Of a DNA stretch of 64,000 bases, positions 16,684 to 25,812 are shown one piece after another; position 1 is the first letter of the stretch; every line of letters begins with the position of its first letter. Where the stretch lies: the NCBI GenBank assembly GCA_910588505.1, contig CAJUPQ010000008.1, positions 1-64,000 of the forward strand. Direction: 5' to 3'. Source of the DNA: an uncultured Hungatella sp. (GTDB lineage: Bacteria; Bacillota; Clostridia; Lachnospirales; Lachnospiraceae). The notes below the pieces were generated by a model, which saw nothing but the letters and a program-made list of their open reading frames with translations, had not been told where the DNA came from and searched no databases. The translations under genes and the position numbers were made by a program.

Positions 16684-18072
16684 TCATCTTCCAAGAAGGT
16701 TTTCCCCCACTTTTACGATATCTCCGGCCCCCATAGTTATCAACAAATCACCCTTGACACAATTTTCTAAAATAAATGTTTCAATCTCGTCAAACGATGA
16801 AAAGTAGTGGGCCTTTGTCCCCAGGGCCTCAACCCTCCCGGCAATATCCCCGGAACTGATGCCCAGATCATCCGTCTCCCTGGCCGCATAGATATCCGCC
16901 AGCACCACCTCGTCCGCTGCCGCCAGGCTCCGGGCAAACTCGTCAAGAAACGCCTTTGTCCTGGTGTAAGTGTGAGGCTGGAACACACACCACAGCTTCC
17001 TGTGGGGATAATTCTTCGCCGTAGCCAAGGTAGCCGCTATCTCCCTGGGATGGTGGGCATAATCGTCAATAATAGTAACCCCGCAGATCTCCCCCTTTTT
17101 CTCAAACCTGCGGTCCGTCCCCGCAAAATTCGCCAGCCCTCTCTTAGTATGTTCCAGGCTGACTCCCAGCTCCCGGCACAGCGCGATCGCCGCCAGAGCA
17201 TTGTAAACATTGTGCTCCCCAGGCACCCCGAGGGTAATGCTCTCTGCCTTCTCCCCGCCTATGAGTAAGTCAAAAGTATCCCGCGCGTATTCATCATACG
17301 TAATATGGCCCGCACTGTAGTCACTGTCAGCACCTTTCCCCACTGTTACCACCCGGCAGGATAAGCCTTCTATAATCTCCTGAAACCGATCAATATCACT
17401 GTTGATGATCAGCACTCCGTCATCCGGCAGCTTCTCGGCAAATTTCCGGAACGAACTGCGGATGTGGTTAATATCCCTAAAATAATCCAGATGATCCTCC
17501 TCAATATTCAGGATTACCGCCATATTGGGGAAGAAAGAAAGAAAGCTGTCCGTGTACTCGCAGGCCTCCGTGACAAAAATATCAGAACCTCCCACCCGGA
17601 TATTGCCTCCAATGGAATGGAGGATACCTCCGACCGATATGGTAGGATCTTTCTCTGCCGCCATAAGGATCTCCGCTGCCATAGATGTGGTGGTAGTCTT
17701 CCCGTGAGTCCCTGCAATCCCGGCAGCGTATCTGTAATTTTTCATCATCTGCCCTAAAAGCTGAGCCCGGCTCAGCATAGGAAGCCCCGCCTTTTTCGCC
17801 GCCTGAAACTCCGGGTTATCCTCATGGACAGCCGCCGTGTAGACAACTACGCCAATCTCCCCATCCAGCTCCTCAATATTAGAAGCCTGCTGCCCGTAAA
17901 ACACCCTGGCCCCCTTTGCCCTGAGATGTTCTGTCAACTCTGATCTATGAGAATCCGAACCGGACACTGCAAAGCCCTCCTCCATGAGGATCTCCGCCAG
18001 GCCGCTCATACTGATGCCTCCGATTCCGATAAAATGTACATGCTCCGGTTTCTGAAAATCTATCTGATACAT
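16684..18072 (-). CDS. murC: UDP-N-acetylmuramate--L-alanine ligase
   Basis: Cytoplasmic enzyme that adds L-Ala to UDP-MurNAc, the first amino acid of the peptidoglycan stem. 462 residues, normal length. N-terminal Rossmann domain with HFIGIGGISMSGLAEIL, ATP loop GIAGTHGKTTTTSMAA (near 110-125), the central ligase domain with NIEEDHLDYF, and the C-terminal domain with DDYAHHPREIAAT and FQPHTYTRT. GGAGG stands five bases before the ATG. It is not in a dcw cluster; murG is 30 kb away. Confidence 0.96.
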   Translation of the reverse strand: MYQIDFQKPEHVHFIGIGGISMSGLAEILMEEGFAVSGSDSHRSELTEHLRAKGARVFYGQQASNIEELDGEIGVVVYTAAVHEDNPEFQAAKKAGLPMLSRAQLLGQMMKNYRYAAGIAGTHGKTTTTSMAAEILMAAEKDPTISVGGILHSIGGNIRVGGSDIFVTEACEYTDSFLSFFPNMAVILNIEEDHLDYFRDINHIRSSFRKFAEKLPDDGVLIINSDIDRFQEIIEGLSCRVVTVGKGADSDYSAGHITYDEYARDTFDLLIGGEKAESITLGVPGEHNVYNALAAIALCRELGVSLEHTKRGLANFAGTDRRFEKKGEICGVTIIDDYAHHPREIAATLATAKNYPHRKLWCVFQPHTYTRTKAFLDEFARSLAAADEVVLADIYAARETDDLGISSGDIAGRVEALGTKAHYFSSFDEIETFILENCVKGDLLITMGAGDIVKVGENLLGR

Positions 18073-18136
18073 ACTGGCCTCCGCCTTTTCCTTAATTTAG
18101 GACCATCATAATCCGCCCTTTCCTTATTATAATAAA

Positions 18137-18173
18137 AAAAGACGAGAAAATCTACACAATCTCCCGTCTTTCT
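18137..18173 (-). terminator. Terminator of the PfkB kinase operon
   Basis: AAAGACGGGAGA pairs with TCTCGTCTTT (one bulged base) on the minus strand and is followed by TTTTTTTATTAT. It ends the unit 19924-18253 and isolates murC. Confidence 0.8.
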
Positions 18174-18185
18174 TTCATTAATCTT

Positions 18186-18259
18186 CCTACTGCTGCCATT
18201 ACGCTTTTCCACGGTCAGCGCGGTAAACGCGCAGACATGTCTGAACTGTTACCTACTGC
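18186..18259. repeat. 66-bp-period dispersed element, copy 1
   Basis: A 58-bp core (18194-18251) is flanked by the direct repeat CCTACTGC at 18186-18193 and 18252-18259. The core matches copy 2 (55805-55880) with about five differences in 60 positions. On the minus strand the element starts at the stop codon of the PfkB gene (CAG TAG). It contains the palindromes CAGACATGTCTG and GCGCG-TTTAC-CGCGC, so it can fold as RNA or act as a double palindrome in DNA. Its nature is unknown; it resembles a miniature mobile or REP-like element. Confidence 0.75.
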
Positions 18260-19218
18260 CTTCCTGCTTCCATCTCCTCCATCGTAGGGTAGGAAGCGAT
18301 GGCTCCATGCTTTGTGACGCTGATGCCGCAGAATGCATTGGCAAACTCCAGGTATTCTGCCATCTTTTCACCGGTCACCTTTCCCAGGCTCTCCGCAGTC
18401 ACCCCGTCCTCTGCCAGGCAGTGCAAAAAGGAACCAATAAACCCGTCTCCGGCTCCTGTTGTATCCACAGCCTTCACTTTCTTCCCGGCTGCTGTCCCCT
18501 TATCATGAGCCGTATAGCACTCCGCCCCGTCAGAACCCTTTGTGTAAATGACCATGCGGGTATTGCCCTTAAAAAGCTCCGGAAGCGCCTTCTCAATATC
18601 ACTGTGGCCGGTAATAAACTCCAGCTCCTCATCCGATATCTTCAGCACATGGGCAAGGGGCATAAACTCCAGGACCGCCTCCTTAAGCTTCCCTGTATCC
18701 TCCCAAAGCTGCAGCCGCAGATTCGGGTCAAAACTGATAAGAGCGCCCTTCTTAACAGCATATTCAATGGCCTTTCTGTGAGCCTCCTTCATGGGGAAAT
18801 CCCCCAGGGACACCGAACAAAAATGAAGGGCAAACGCATCCTCAAACCACTCTTCCCTCACATCCTCCGCCTTTAAAAGCATATCCGCCCCCGGCTTCCG
18901 GTAAAAAGAAAACTCCCGGTTCCCGTCCCCCTTAAGGGCCACAAACGCCAAAGAAGTATTAGCCTCCCTGGTTCTCTTCACATACTGACACCCAATCCCG
19001 CAAGCCGCGAACGTCTCCATGATCTTATCCCCAAATGGGTCGTCCCCCAGCTGAGTGATCATAGCCGCCTCTCCGCCCAGCTTCACGAAAGCCCCGCATA
19101 CATTAGCCGGCGCGCCGCCTACAGCAGGCTGAAACCCTTTTACATGTTTCAACTCTTTCCCGGTCTCCTCCGGAATAAAGTCGATCAAAGCCTCTCCGAT
19201 TGCCAGCAATCTCTTCAT
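18253..19218 (-). CDS. PfkB-family carbohydrate kinase (fructokinase-like)
   Basis: Phosphorylates a sugar, most likely fructose, with ATP. About 321 residues. The start is set by AAAGGAGGAAG upstream of the ATG at 19218; a longer reading frame upstream has no such site. Motifs: IGEALIDFIPEE near the N-terminus, PfkB signature 1 around GGAPANVCGAFVKLGG, and signature 2 with the catalytic base in DTTGAGDGFIGSFL. It ends in Gln-TAG, where the dispersed element begins. The start lies 19 bp after the stop of the TIGR00266 gene, so the two genes are co-transcribed. Confidence 0.88.
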   Translation of the reverse strand: MKRLLAIGEALIDFIPEETGKELKHVKGFQPAVGGAPANVCGAFVKLGGEAAMITQLGDDPFGDKIMETFAACGIGCQYVKRTREANTSLAFVALKGDGNREFSFYRKPGADMLLKAEDVREEWFEDAFALHFCSVSLGDFPMKEAHRKAIEYAVKKGALISFDPNLRLQLWEDTGKLKEAVLEFMPLAHVLKISDEELEFITGHSDIEKALPELFKGNTRMVIYTKGSDGAECYTAHDKGTAAGKKVKAVDTTGAGDGFIGSFLHCLAEDGVTAESLGKVTGEKMAEYLEFANAFCGISVTKHGAIASYPTMEEMEAGRQ

Positions 19219-19237
19219 ACAAAAATCTTCCTCCTTT

Positions 19238-19924
19238 TTATTTCCCGCTTGTGGGGATAAACCGCGCGATCCGACCTGCAAACTCCGCGATATTCTGGGT
19301 CTGCAGGATCACTCTCCCCGGCCCTACAAGTTTAGTCAAGAACAGCCCCTCACCGCCAAAAAAAATATTCCCCAGCCCTTTTACCGTCTCGATCTCATAT
19401 CCAACAGTCTTCTCAAAAGCCACCACATTGCCCGTATCCACCTTAAGCACCTCCCCGGCGCCCAGATGCTTTTCCACCATGTCTCCGTCGATCTCCAAAA
19501 ACGCCATGCCCTGGCCGTTAATATCCTGAAGAATAAATCCTTCCCCTCCGAAAAGCCCGGCGGAAAATTTCTTTGTAAATGTAATATCAAGATTCACGCT
19601 GTCCTGGGCGCACAAAAACGCCCCCTTCTGACAGATCAGCCCTCCGTTTACGCTGACATCAACCGGCAGGATACGCCCTGCCACTGTGGACGCGAACGCG
19701 ATCATAGCCCCGGCCCGCCTTGCCTGATAAGTGGCCATAAACATCGACTCTCCGGAAAACATACGGCCCAGCCCCTTCATCAGGCCCCCTTTTGTGTTGG
19801 TGGACATCTCCACCCCATCGGTCATCCATGCCATACCCCCTGACTGGGTGTACATACTCTCCCCTGGCACGTCAAACATCACCTCAATGGCTGGCATCGT
19901 GTCTCCAATAATCCGATACTGCAT
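19238..19924 (-). CDS. TIGR00266/AIM24 family protein
   Basis: 228 residues of beta-rich sequence with many glycines (FGGEGFILQDINGQG, FFGGEGLFLTKLVGPG), the pattern of the AIM24/TIGR00266 family. Biochemical function of the bacterial family is not established; a two-fold trimeric beta barrel is known. No signal peptide or membrane segment, so cytoplasmic. GAGAGGAGAA precedes the ATG. First gene of a unit with the PfkB kinase. Confidence 0.85.
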   Translation of the reverse strand: MQYRIIGDTMPAIEVMFDVPGESMYTQSGGMAWMTDGVEMSTNTKGGLMKGLGRMFSGESMFMATYQARRAGAMIAFASTVAGRILPVDVSVNGGLICQKGAFLCAQDSVNLDITFTKKFSAGLFGGEGFILQDINGQGMAFLEIDGDMVEKHLGAGEVLKVDTGNVVAFEKTVGYEIETVKGLGNIFFGGEGLFLTKLVGPGRVILQTQNIAEFAGRIARFIPTSGK

Positions 19925-19968
19925 AGACTTATTCTCCTCTCCCTGATATAAAATCCGTTCTTAACTTA

Positions 19969-19997
19969 ATCTTATCGCATCCCATGAAATGATTCAA
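19969..19997 (-). promoter_or_regulatory. Promoter of the TIGR00266-PfkB unit
   Basis: TTGAAT (19992-19997), 17-bp spacer, TAAGAT (19969-19974) on the minus strand, about 45 bp ahead of the TIGR00266 start. Confidence 0.6.
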
Positions 19998-20060
19998 GTT
20001 TTTTTGCCTGTTTTTTGCAAAATTTACGAACTTACTATGCCATTTTTCCCTGTTTTGATT

Positions 20061-20066
20061 TATAAT
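20061..20066 (+). promoter_or_regulatory. -10 element of the PBP gene
   Basis: A perfect TATAAT lies 31 bp upstream of the chosen ATG at 20097. No strong -35 is seen at 16-18 bp. It supports the 20097 start, since the longer in-frame start (19989) would lie upstream of this promoter. Confidence 0.5.
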
Positions 20067-20096
20067 ATAGACATCAATGAGAAAGGACCCTTTGTC

Positions 20097-23000
20097 ATGA
20101 ATTTTATAAAAAAATTCATCCGTTTTCTGTTTGCCGCTATATTCAGTATCTTAGGCGCCATCGGATGGCTTTTGCAGACTCTGCTTCAAACCGTCACTGT
20201 GGCCCTCATCCTCTGTCTTATTGCGGGAGCTGTTGTCTTTATGAAAGTAAAGCCCCATCTGGAGCGAAGTCGGCAGGTGGCTTATGATACCCTGGCTCAG
20301 ATGGAACGGGATGATTTCAGTATGCTCTCCGACACGGAAATCTTTGATAAGGATGGAAAGCGCATCGGCCTTATCAATGCCGGCCACTACGAGTATGTGG
20401 ATATTTCCAAGATCAGCCTGAATCTTCAAAACGCCTACATAGCTCAGGAGGACCGCCGCTTTAAGATCCACAACGGCGTTGACTGGATCGCCACTACCCG
20501 GGCGGGCCTGGCCCTTATTAAACACAGGGGCGCCATCACCCAGGGCGGAAGCACCATTACCCAGCAGATCATCAAGAATACCTACCTGACCCAGGAAAAA
20601 ACGTTTACCCGGAAGATGGTGGAGATCCTTCTTGCCCCGGAGATTGAGAAGACCTACTCCAAAGCTGATATCATGGAATTTTACTGCAACACCAACTTTT
20701 ACGGCCACCAGTGCTACGGCGTCCAGGCTGCCAGCCGCTATTATTTCGGGAAAAACGCTTCGGACCTGGACGTCCACGAGGCCGCCGTACTGGTGGGGAT
20801 CAGCAACAGCCCCTCAGCTTACGACCCGGTTCTCCACCCGGACGCAGCCCTGAAAAAGCGCAATGAAGTGCTGAAAAGTATGCTGGAGGTGGACATGCTC
20901 ACCCAGGAAGAGTACGAAAAAGCCGTCTCCCAGTCCCTGCGCGTCATCCAGGAACAGCAGGAGGGAACCGACGACAGCTATCTCACCAGCTATGCCATCC
21001 ACTGCGCCGCCCTGGAGCTGATGAAGCAGGAGGATTTTCCCTTCCGCTACACCTTCTCGGACAAGCCGGATTATGACGCCTACATGGAAAAATACACGGC
21101 AGCTTACAACGAAAAGAATGACTCCATCCGAAACGGCGGATACAAAATCTACACCTCCCTGGACCAGAACATCCAGAACATGCTCCAAACCAGTCTGGAC
21201 GAGGTCCTGTCCTCCTACACGGAACTTCAGGACAACGGCAAATACGCTCTCCAGGGAGCCGCGGTCATTGTTGATAACCAGACCAACTATGTAGTGGCTA
21301 TTGTAGGAGGCCGGGGTACGGAGGACCAGTTTAACCGGGCCTACCTAAGCGCCAGGCAGCCGGGCAGCACCATCAAGCCTCTTCTTGACTACGGCCCTGC
21401 CTTTGACACAGGAGAATACTACCCGTCCCGCATTGTAGACGACCACCAGTGGGACGATGGCCCTGCCAACAGCGGCGGACACTACTACGGGCCTGTGACC
21501 GTGCGGGAGGCCTTAAACCGCAGCCTTAACACCGTTGCGTGGCAGGTGCTGGAGGACATTGGCATTGACACCGGCTTAAGCTACCTGGACAACATGCAGT
21601 TCCAGAGGCTGACCTATGTAGATAACGGAGTCCCGGCCCTTAGTATAGGTGGTTTTACCAACGGAGTCCGGGTAGTGGACATGGCCAAAGGGTTCAGCAC
21701 CCTGGCCAACAATGGGGTATACAATGACAGAACCTGCATCCTGAAGATTGAACATGAGCAGGAAGGAGACCTTACTGCCCGCTCCTTTGCGGTTACCAGA
21801 CAGGTTTACACCATTGACACCGCCTTTATGCTTACAGACATCTTAAAAGGAACCATCAGCTCCCCCTACGGAACCGGACGTGCTTTAAAGCTTTCCGTTG
21901 ACATGCCTGTTGCCGGAAAGACTGGCACCACCAACAGCAGCAAAGACACCTGGTTCTGCGGCTACACCCGCTACTACACCGGAGCTGTGTGGGTGGGCTA
22001 TGACACGCCCCGGTCCATGCCTGGCATCTTTGGCAGCACCTACGCAGGGGTGATCTGGAAAAATGTTATGAACCAGCTTCATGAAGGACTGGAACCCTGG
22101 GACTGGGAACAGCCAGAGACGGTTGTAAAGGATTCCTATGACCCAGCCACCGGGGCAAGGCTTCATCCTACTTATGTGATCGCTTCCCGGGACGGTTCGT
22201 CCCGGAAGCCGTCCTCCACTAGCGCAGCGGCCCCTCCCGCCGCGCCTCCTGCCGCGCCTGCAGCTCCTCAGCCGACGGAAACCGCTCCGGCCCCGCAGGA
22301 GACGCAGCCGGAAGAGACAACTCCGGCTCAGACTCTGCCCCGGCCCATAGGCCCCGGATATGCTCCTACTGTGCCCAGCACGGAAGCCGCGGGCGTTTCC
22401 GACAATTCCCCGGATGTCCTGGTGACTCCGGAGACGCCGCCCTGGGCTTCGGCAGGCAGAAATACTCTGCTTTTCACCTCTGCGGAGACGCCTGATGCCG
22501 GCGAGGCAGTATTCTTTAAAACCTCCGTAACCGGACCGGGAGCCCAGTCCCAGGGACCAGGGCAATCAGAAAGGGAGACAGATCCCGCCACCGTTCCTGT
22601 AAGACCAGGGCCGGGAGTCACTCCGCAAGTCTCCCAGCCGGCTGTGCAGGAGACTGAGGGGCAACCGGAAACTGCGGAAGTTTCCTCCCCTGCCCCAGCG
22701 CCGACACCGCCCGCCCCCCAGCCGTCGGACACCCCTTATGTAGAGCCGTCCCCTCAGGCAGGTACTCACCTGGTAGACTATTTCAGCAACAGCGCAGAAC
22801 TGCGCGCCAGCCAGCACCTTACGGACAAGACCCAGAGCAGGCTGGTAGAGGAACTGGAAGGGCTTATCACCGCATTTGAAAATAAGACCATCAACTCTGC
22901 GGATGATGTCTACACCGTCCGTCAGGATTACAAGGACATCTCCGCAAAACTAAAGCAGGTTCAGGACGGGGAAGACCGGCGCCGCCTTTATGACCGGTGT

Positions 23001-23480
23001 GAAAGCCGCTGGCTGGAATTTTCCTCCATCATTGATACTATGGGAGAAACCATCCGGGTTTATGAGGAAAAACAAGACCTGCTGGAACAGCAGCAGCACA
23101 GAAAGGCAGAGGAACAAGCGGCCCTTGACCGAAAAAACCAGGAGATTCAGGACAGGATCACTTCCTTTGAGACTGCGCTGCAGATGCTGGAGGCCATGGA
23201 GTATCAGTCCCAGGACGCAGAAAGCCTGGCGAACACTGCCATTGCCAAGCTGGGAGAATTATACGGGTATGCGGATACGGAAAGTTACCGGATACGCCTG
23301 GACGCTGCCATCCGCCGCATCCGCTCCCTTCCTACGGAAGCTGAGTGGAATGCCCAGGAGGCCCAGAAAAAGGCTGACGCCATATCCCAGGGCGCAAAAG
23401 AACAGCAGGCCCTGTACCAGACCCTAACAGCAGAAAAACGTTACTGGAACACGCCATCTTACGGACCAGGGAGGAACTGA
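20097..23480 (+). CDS. Class A penicillin-binding protein (PBP1A type) with long C-terminal tail
   Basis: Bifunctional peptidoglycan synthase at the outer face of the membrane. 1127 residues from the ATG at 20097 (AAAGGA upstream). Membrane anchor (about 8-45), GT51 glycosyltransferase (about 75-260) with catalytic Glu in AQEDRRF and ITQGGSTITQQ, and transpeptidase (about 350-690) with SxxK in QPGSTIKPL (Ser near 423), SxN in NRSLNTVAW, and KTG in VAGKTGTTN (near 608). Beyond residue 700 comes an unusual tail: about 195 residues rich in Pro, Ala, Thr and Glu, then about 230 residues of charged, coiled-coil-like helix with no known domain. A membrane protein gene follows two bases after the stop. 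Confidence 0.93.
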   Translation: MNFIKKFIRFLFAAIFSILGAIGWLLQTLLQTVTVALILCLIAGAVVFMKVKPHLERSRQVAYDTLAQMERDDFSMLSDTEIFDKDGKRIGLINAGHYEYVDISKISLNLQNAYIAQEDRRFKIHNGVDWIATTRAGLALIKHRGAITQGGSTITQQIIKNTYLTQEKTFTRKMVEILLAPEIEKTYSKADIMEFYCNTNFYGHQCYGVQAASRYYFGKNASDLDVHEAAVLVGISNSPSAYDPVLHPDAALKKRNEVLKSMLEVDMLTQEEYEKAVSQSLRVIQEQQEGTDDSYLTSYAIHCAALELMKQEDFPFRYTFSDKPDYDAYMEKYTAAYNEKNDSIRNGGYKIYTSLDQNIQNMLQTSLDEVLSSYTELQDNGKYALQGAAVIVDNQTNYVVAIVGGRGTEDQFNRAYLSARQPGSTIKPLLDYGPAFDTGEYYPSRIVDDHQWDDGPANSGGHYYGPVTVREALNRSLNTVAWQVLEDIGIDTGLSYLDNMQFQRLTYVDNGVPALSIGGFTNGVRVVDMAKGFSTLANNGVYNDRTCILKIEHEQEGDLTARSFAVTRQVYTIDTAFMLTDILKGTISSPYGTGRALKLSVDMPVAGKTGTTNSSKDTWFCGYTRYYTGAVWVGYDTPRSMPGIFGSTYAGVIWKNVMNQLHEGLEPWDWEQPETVVKDSYDPATGARLHPTYVIASRDGSSRKPSSTSAAAPPAAPPAAPAAPQPTETAPAPQETQPEETTPAQTLPRPIGPGYAPTVPSTEAAGVSDNSPDVLVTPETPPWASAGRNTLLFTSAETPDAGEAVFFKTSVTGPGAQSQGPGQSERETDPATVPVRPGPGVTPQVSQPAVQETEGQPETAEVSSPAPAPTPPAPQPSDTPYVEPSPQAGTHLVDYFSNSAELRASQHLTDKTQSRLVEELEGLITAFENKTINSADDVYTVRQDYKDISAKLKQVQDGEDRRRLYDRCESRWLEFSSIIDTMGETIRVYEEKQDLLEQQQHRKAEEQAALDRKNQEIQDRITSFETALQMLEAMEYQSQDAESLANTAIAKLGELYGYADTESYRIRLDAAIRRIRSLPTEAEWNAQEAQKKADAISQGAKEQQALYQTLTAEKRYWNTPSYGPGRN

Positions 23481-23482
23481 CA

Positions 23483-23983
23483 TTGGACAAGATATCTTTT
23501 GAAAACGAGAAGGACGCAGACGCTCTTATGGATGAGCTAAGTCCCAGGGTGGAATCCCCCTCAGAGATTTCAGAACTGGCTTCCACTGTGGCTATTCCTC
23601 TGGATACACCTGTAAAAGACGGTTTGGGGAATGGAAAAAGAACTGGCGGCTCAAAGGACACGCTAAAAAATTCCGGAAAAGCAAAGAAAAAGACAACGGC
23701 AAAAGACAAGCCTGCCGCTGCTTCCACAGACGCGGCAGCTGTCTCTGTTCCGGTCCGCCACTGGTTCGTGACTCTGATGTGCATGAATATTCCCATTATT
23801 GGCTGGATCTATCTCATGATTCTGGCCTGCAGCCCCTCCAAGGGACCAAGGCGGGACTTTGCCAAGGCGTATCTGCTGTATAAGCTGATATTCCTGCTAT
23901 TGTCCCTGGCGATTCTGGCTGTGGCTGTGCATTATGGGCTGGAGGTTCTGAATAAGGTTTTGGCTTATATGGAGATGTTGTAG
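23483..23983 (+). CDS. Small membrane protein downstream of the PBP
   Basis: 166 residues. Start is TTG, chosen because GGAGG lies eight bases upstream and no ATG fits. The first 95 residues are charged and Lys/Ala/Thr-rich, hence cytoplasmic and probably disordered. Two membrane segments follow (about 98-118, LMCMNIPIIGWIYLMILA, and 134-158, LIFLLLSLAILAVAVHY). I do not recognise the family. Two-base spacing from the PBP gene points to co-translation and perhaps a role in PBP anchoring or control. Confidence 0.7.
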   Translation: MDKISFENEKDADALMDELSPRVESPSEISELASTVAIPLDTPVKDGLGNGKRTGGSKDTLKNSGKAKKKTTAKDKPAAASTDAAAVSVPVRHWFVTLMCMNIPIIGWIYLMILACSPSKGPRRDFAKAYLLYKLIFLLLSLAILAVAVHYGLEVLNKVLAYMEML

Positions 23984-23994
23984 TAAAGAGAATG

Positions 23995-24037
23995 CATCCA
24001 ATATCAACAGGAAATGCCCTGCTTTTGATATTGGATG
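23995..24037 (+). terminator. Hairpin after the PBP operon
   Basis: A perfect 13-bp inverted repeat (CATCCAATATCAA and complement) with a 17-nt loop starts 11 bp after the stop. The tail TTACTGTTCACAGTTGTTG is only moderately T-rich, so termination may be partial. Confidence 0.6.
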
Positions 24038-24083
24038 TTACTGTTCACAGTTGTTGTATAATTGAGTGAGCAAAAGGGCGGGG

Positions 24084-24665
24084 TCAGATCCAGTCCGTCC
24101 GAAACCAGGGATTATGAGTAGTCAAAAATACATGCTTTCCATTTTCCATGCATGACCTATTGACAAAATACCTGCATAATCTTCTTTGCAAGTCTCGGGT
24201 TCAAAGCATGGTCAAAACTGTCTACCGCAAAAACAGGAGGTACCTGGGAATGTATAGCAAGACACAGCATAAACAGCACATACAACGCACCCTCACTGGC
24301 GTCATATCCTGTAAAATTCACTGTATTCTTCATGAAACGGTCTTTGAATTGTATAATCTGACGTGTAGTTGGAATATTGGAATTCAAGTCCGTCTTCTTG
24401 GGAGAATCAATGAAATCTTCTCTTCATTTTCTAAAAAGGTTTCAAACCGGTATCTACAATCCCCGGTATCTACAGGAGGGACCAGGCTGACATTATACTG
24501 AAACCGCTCTGTATCCTGCCGCCATTCCACTGACAGGCCAATGGCTTCCAGAATGGTTGATTTTCCGTAACCATTGGCTCCAATGAAAACATTAATCCTT
24601 CCTGGCTCAAAGGAGGTGTCATACAAGGACTTAAAATTTTTAAAAGAAATTTTTTTCAGGTTCAA
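24084..24665 (-). pseudogene. Broken AAA-family (RecF/SMC-like) ATPase
   Basis: Three pieces in different frames line up with one AAA_21-type ATPase. Piece 1 (24665-24384) has the N-terminal IGANGYGKSTILEAIG Walker A loop. Piece 2 (about 24420-24157) has the signature region DASEGALYVLF and a Walker B-like VFAVDSFDHALNPRL. Piece 3 (about 24150-24084) reads VFLTTHNPWF, the H-loop. The central part (150 residues or more in full-length members) is missing, and at least two frameshifts separate the pieces. Such ATPases are often in defence or mobile-element cargo. It overlaps nothing and sits just behind aroK. Confidence 0.75.
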
Positions 24666-24667
24666 GT

Positions 24668-25204
24668 CTATGATCTCCGTCCATCCATTCCCAACCTCTC
24701 CTCCATCATCTTCCTCAAACAGTCCACAGTCTCTCCGGCTGTCTGCCCCGTCTCATCCACCGTAATATCCGCGTATCGCTCATAATAAGGCACCCGCTCG
24801 TGATACAGATCCAGAAGCGTCATCCCATCTTTCAGCACCACTCCTCTATCCACCAGGTTGCCAAGCCGGGCTTTCACGTCCTCATAGCTCAATTTCAGAT
24901 ACACAATGGTGCTGATCTCCTTTAAATGCTCCATGGCTTCTTTTCCGTATATTACGCTTCCCCCCGGCGCGATCACCGACCGGTCCACATCCAGGGAAGC
25001 ATTGATACGGTTCTCCACAGCCATAAATCCATCCAGCCCTTCCTGGGCGATGATCTCCTTCAGCAGTCTCTTTTCCCGCTCCTGGATCACAATATCCACA
25101 TCCACAAAAGAAAACCCCAGACGCTTGGCCAAAAGAACGCCCACCGTGCTTTTCCCGGAAGCCGGCATTCCCACCAGCGTAATATTTCTGTCCTTTTTCG
25201 TCAC
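24668..25204 (-). CDS. aroK: Shikimate kinase
   Basis: Phosphorylates shikimate in aromatic amino acid synthesis. 178 residues, usual size. Walker A GMPASGKSTVG, DxD motif FVDVDIVI, the shikimate-binding GG in APGGSVIY, and the lid region LVDRGVVLKDG. The start is GTG at 25204, overlapping the stop of the flavin reductase gene (GTGA) with GGAAGACGGAA upstream. Translational coupling is likely. Confidence 0.9.
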   Translation of the reverse strand: MTKKDRNITLVGMPASGKSTVGVLLAKRLGFSFVDVDIVIQEREKRLLKEIIAQEGLDGFMAVENRINASLDVDRSVIAPGGSVIYGKEAMEHLKEISTIVYLKLSYEDVKARLGNLVDRGVVLKDGMTLLDLYHERVPYYERYADITVDETGQTAGETVDCLRKMMEERLGMDGRRS

Positions 25205-25782
25205 TTCCGTCTTCCTTTCTTTTGAACCGAATAGCCAAATTTGCCCAGCTTTTCCCCCAAAAGAAAATACTCTCCATGGGAGTAGGCCACCAGGCCTGTA
25301 TCATTCAAGTGAAACTTTCCCTTTTCATCCATGTATGCCTTGTCCACAGTCACACCCACAACCTCTGCCAGAAACATATCATGACTGCCCAGCTCCAATA
25401 CCTGGCTGACGCGGCACTCTAAGTTTACCGGGCTCTCCTGGATGCCCGGCGCCTGGATGAAGGAGGAGCTTAAAGGCGTCAGCTTCATATCCTGAAACTT
25501 ATCCACGTCTCTTCCTGATCTTACGCCGCAGTAATCCGCCGCAAAAACAAGGTCCTTTGTCACCAGATTGACCACAAATTCACCGGTGTCTTTTATCATA
25601 TCATAGCTATACCGATCTTTTCTCACAGAGACAGATACCATCACCGGGTCTGAACAGACCGTGCCTGCCCAGGCCACGGTAATGATATTTGGCCTTTCAC
25701 CCGGACGGCCGCAGCTGACTATGACCACAGGAACAGGATACAGCATATTGCCCGGCTTCCACACTTCTTTTAATTGTTCCAT
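25201..25782 (-). CDS. Flavin reductase-like (flavoredoxin) protein
   Basis: 193 residues. FMN-binding split-barrel of the flavin reductase/flavoredoxin family: N-terminal YPVPVVIVSCG, AWAGTVCSDPVMVSVSVR, and TGEFVVNLVTKDLV. These proteins hold FMN and pass electrons from NAD(P)H or ferredoxin. Partner is unknown. AAAGGGGAA precedes the ATG; the gene overlaps aroK by four bases. Confidence 0.85.
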   Translation of the reverse strand: MEQLKEVWKPGNMLYPVPVVIVSCGRPGERPNIITVAWAGTVCSDPVMVSVSVRKDRYSYDMIKDTGEFVVNLVTKDLVFAADYCGVRSGRDVDKFQDMKLTPLSSSFIQAPGIQESPVNLECRVSQVLELGSHDMFLAEVVGVTVDKAYMDEKGKFHLNDTGLVAYSHGEYFLLGEKLGKFGYSVQKKGRRK

Positions 25783-25812
25783 AACATTTCCCCTTTGGCA
25801 CAGACCATCTTT

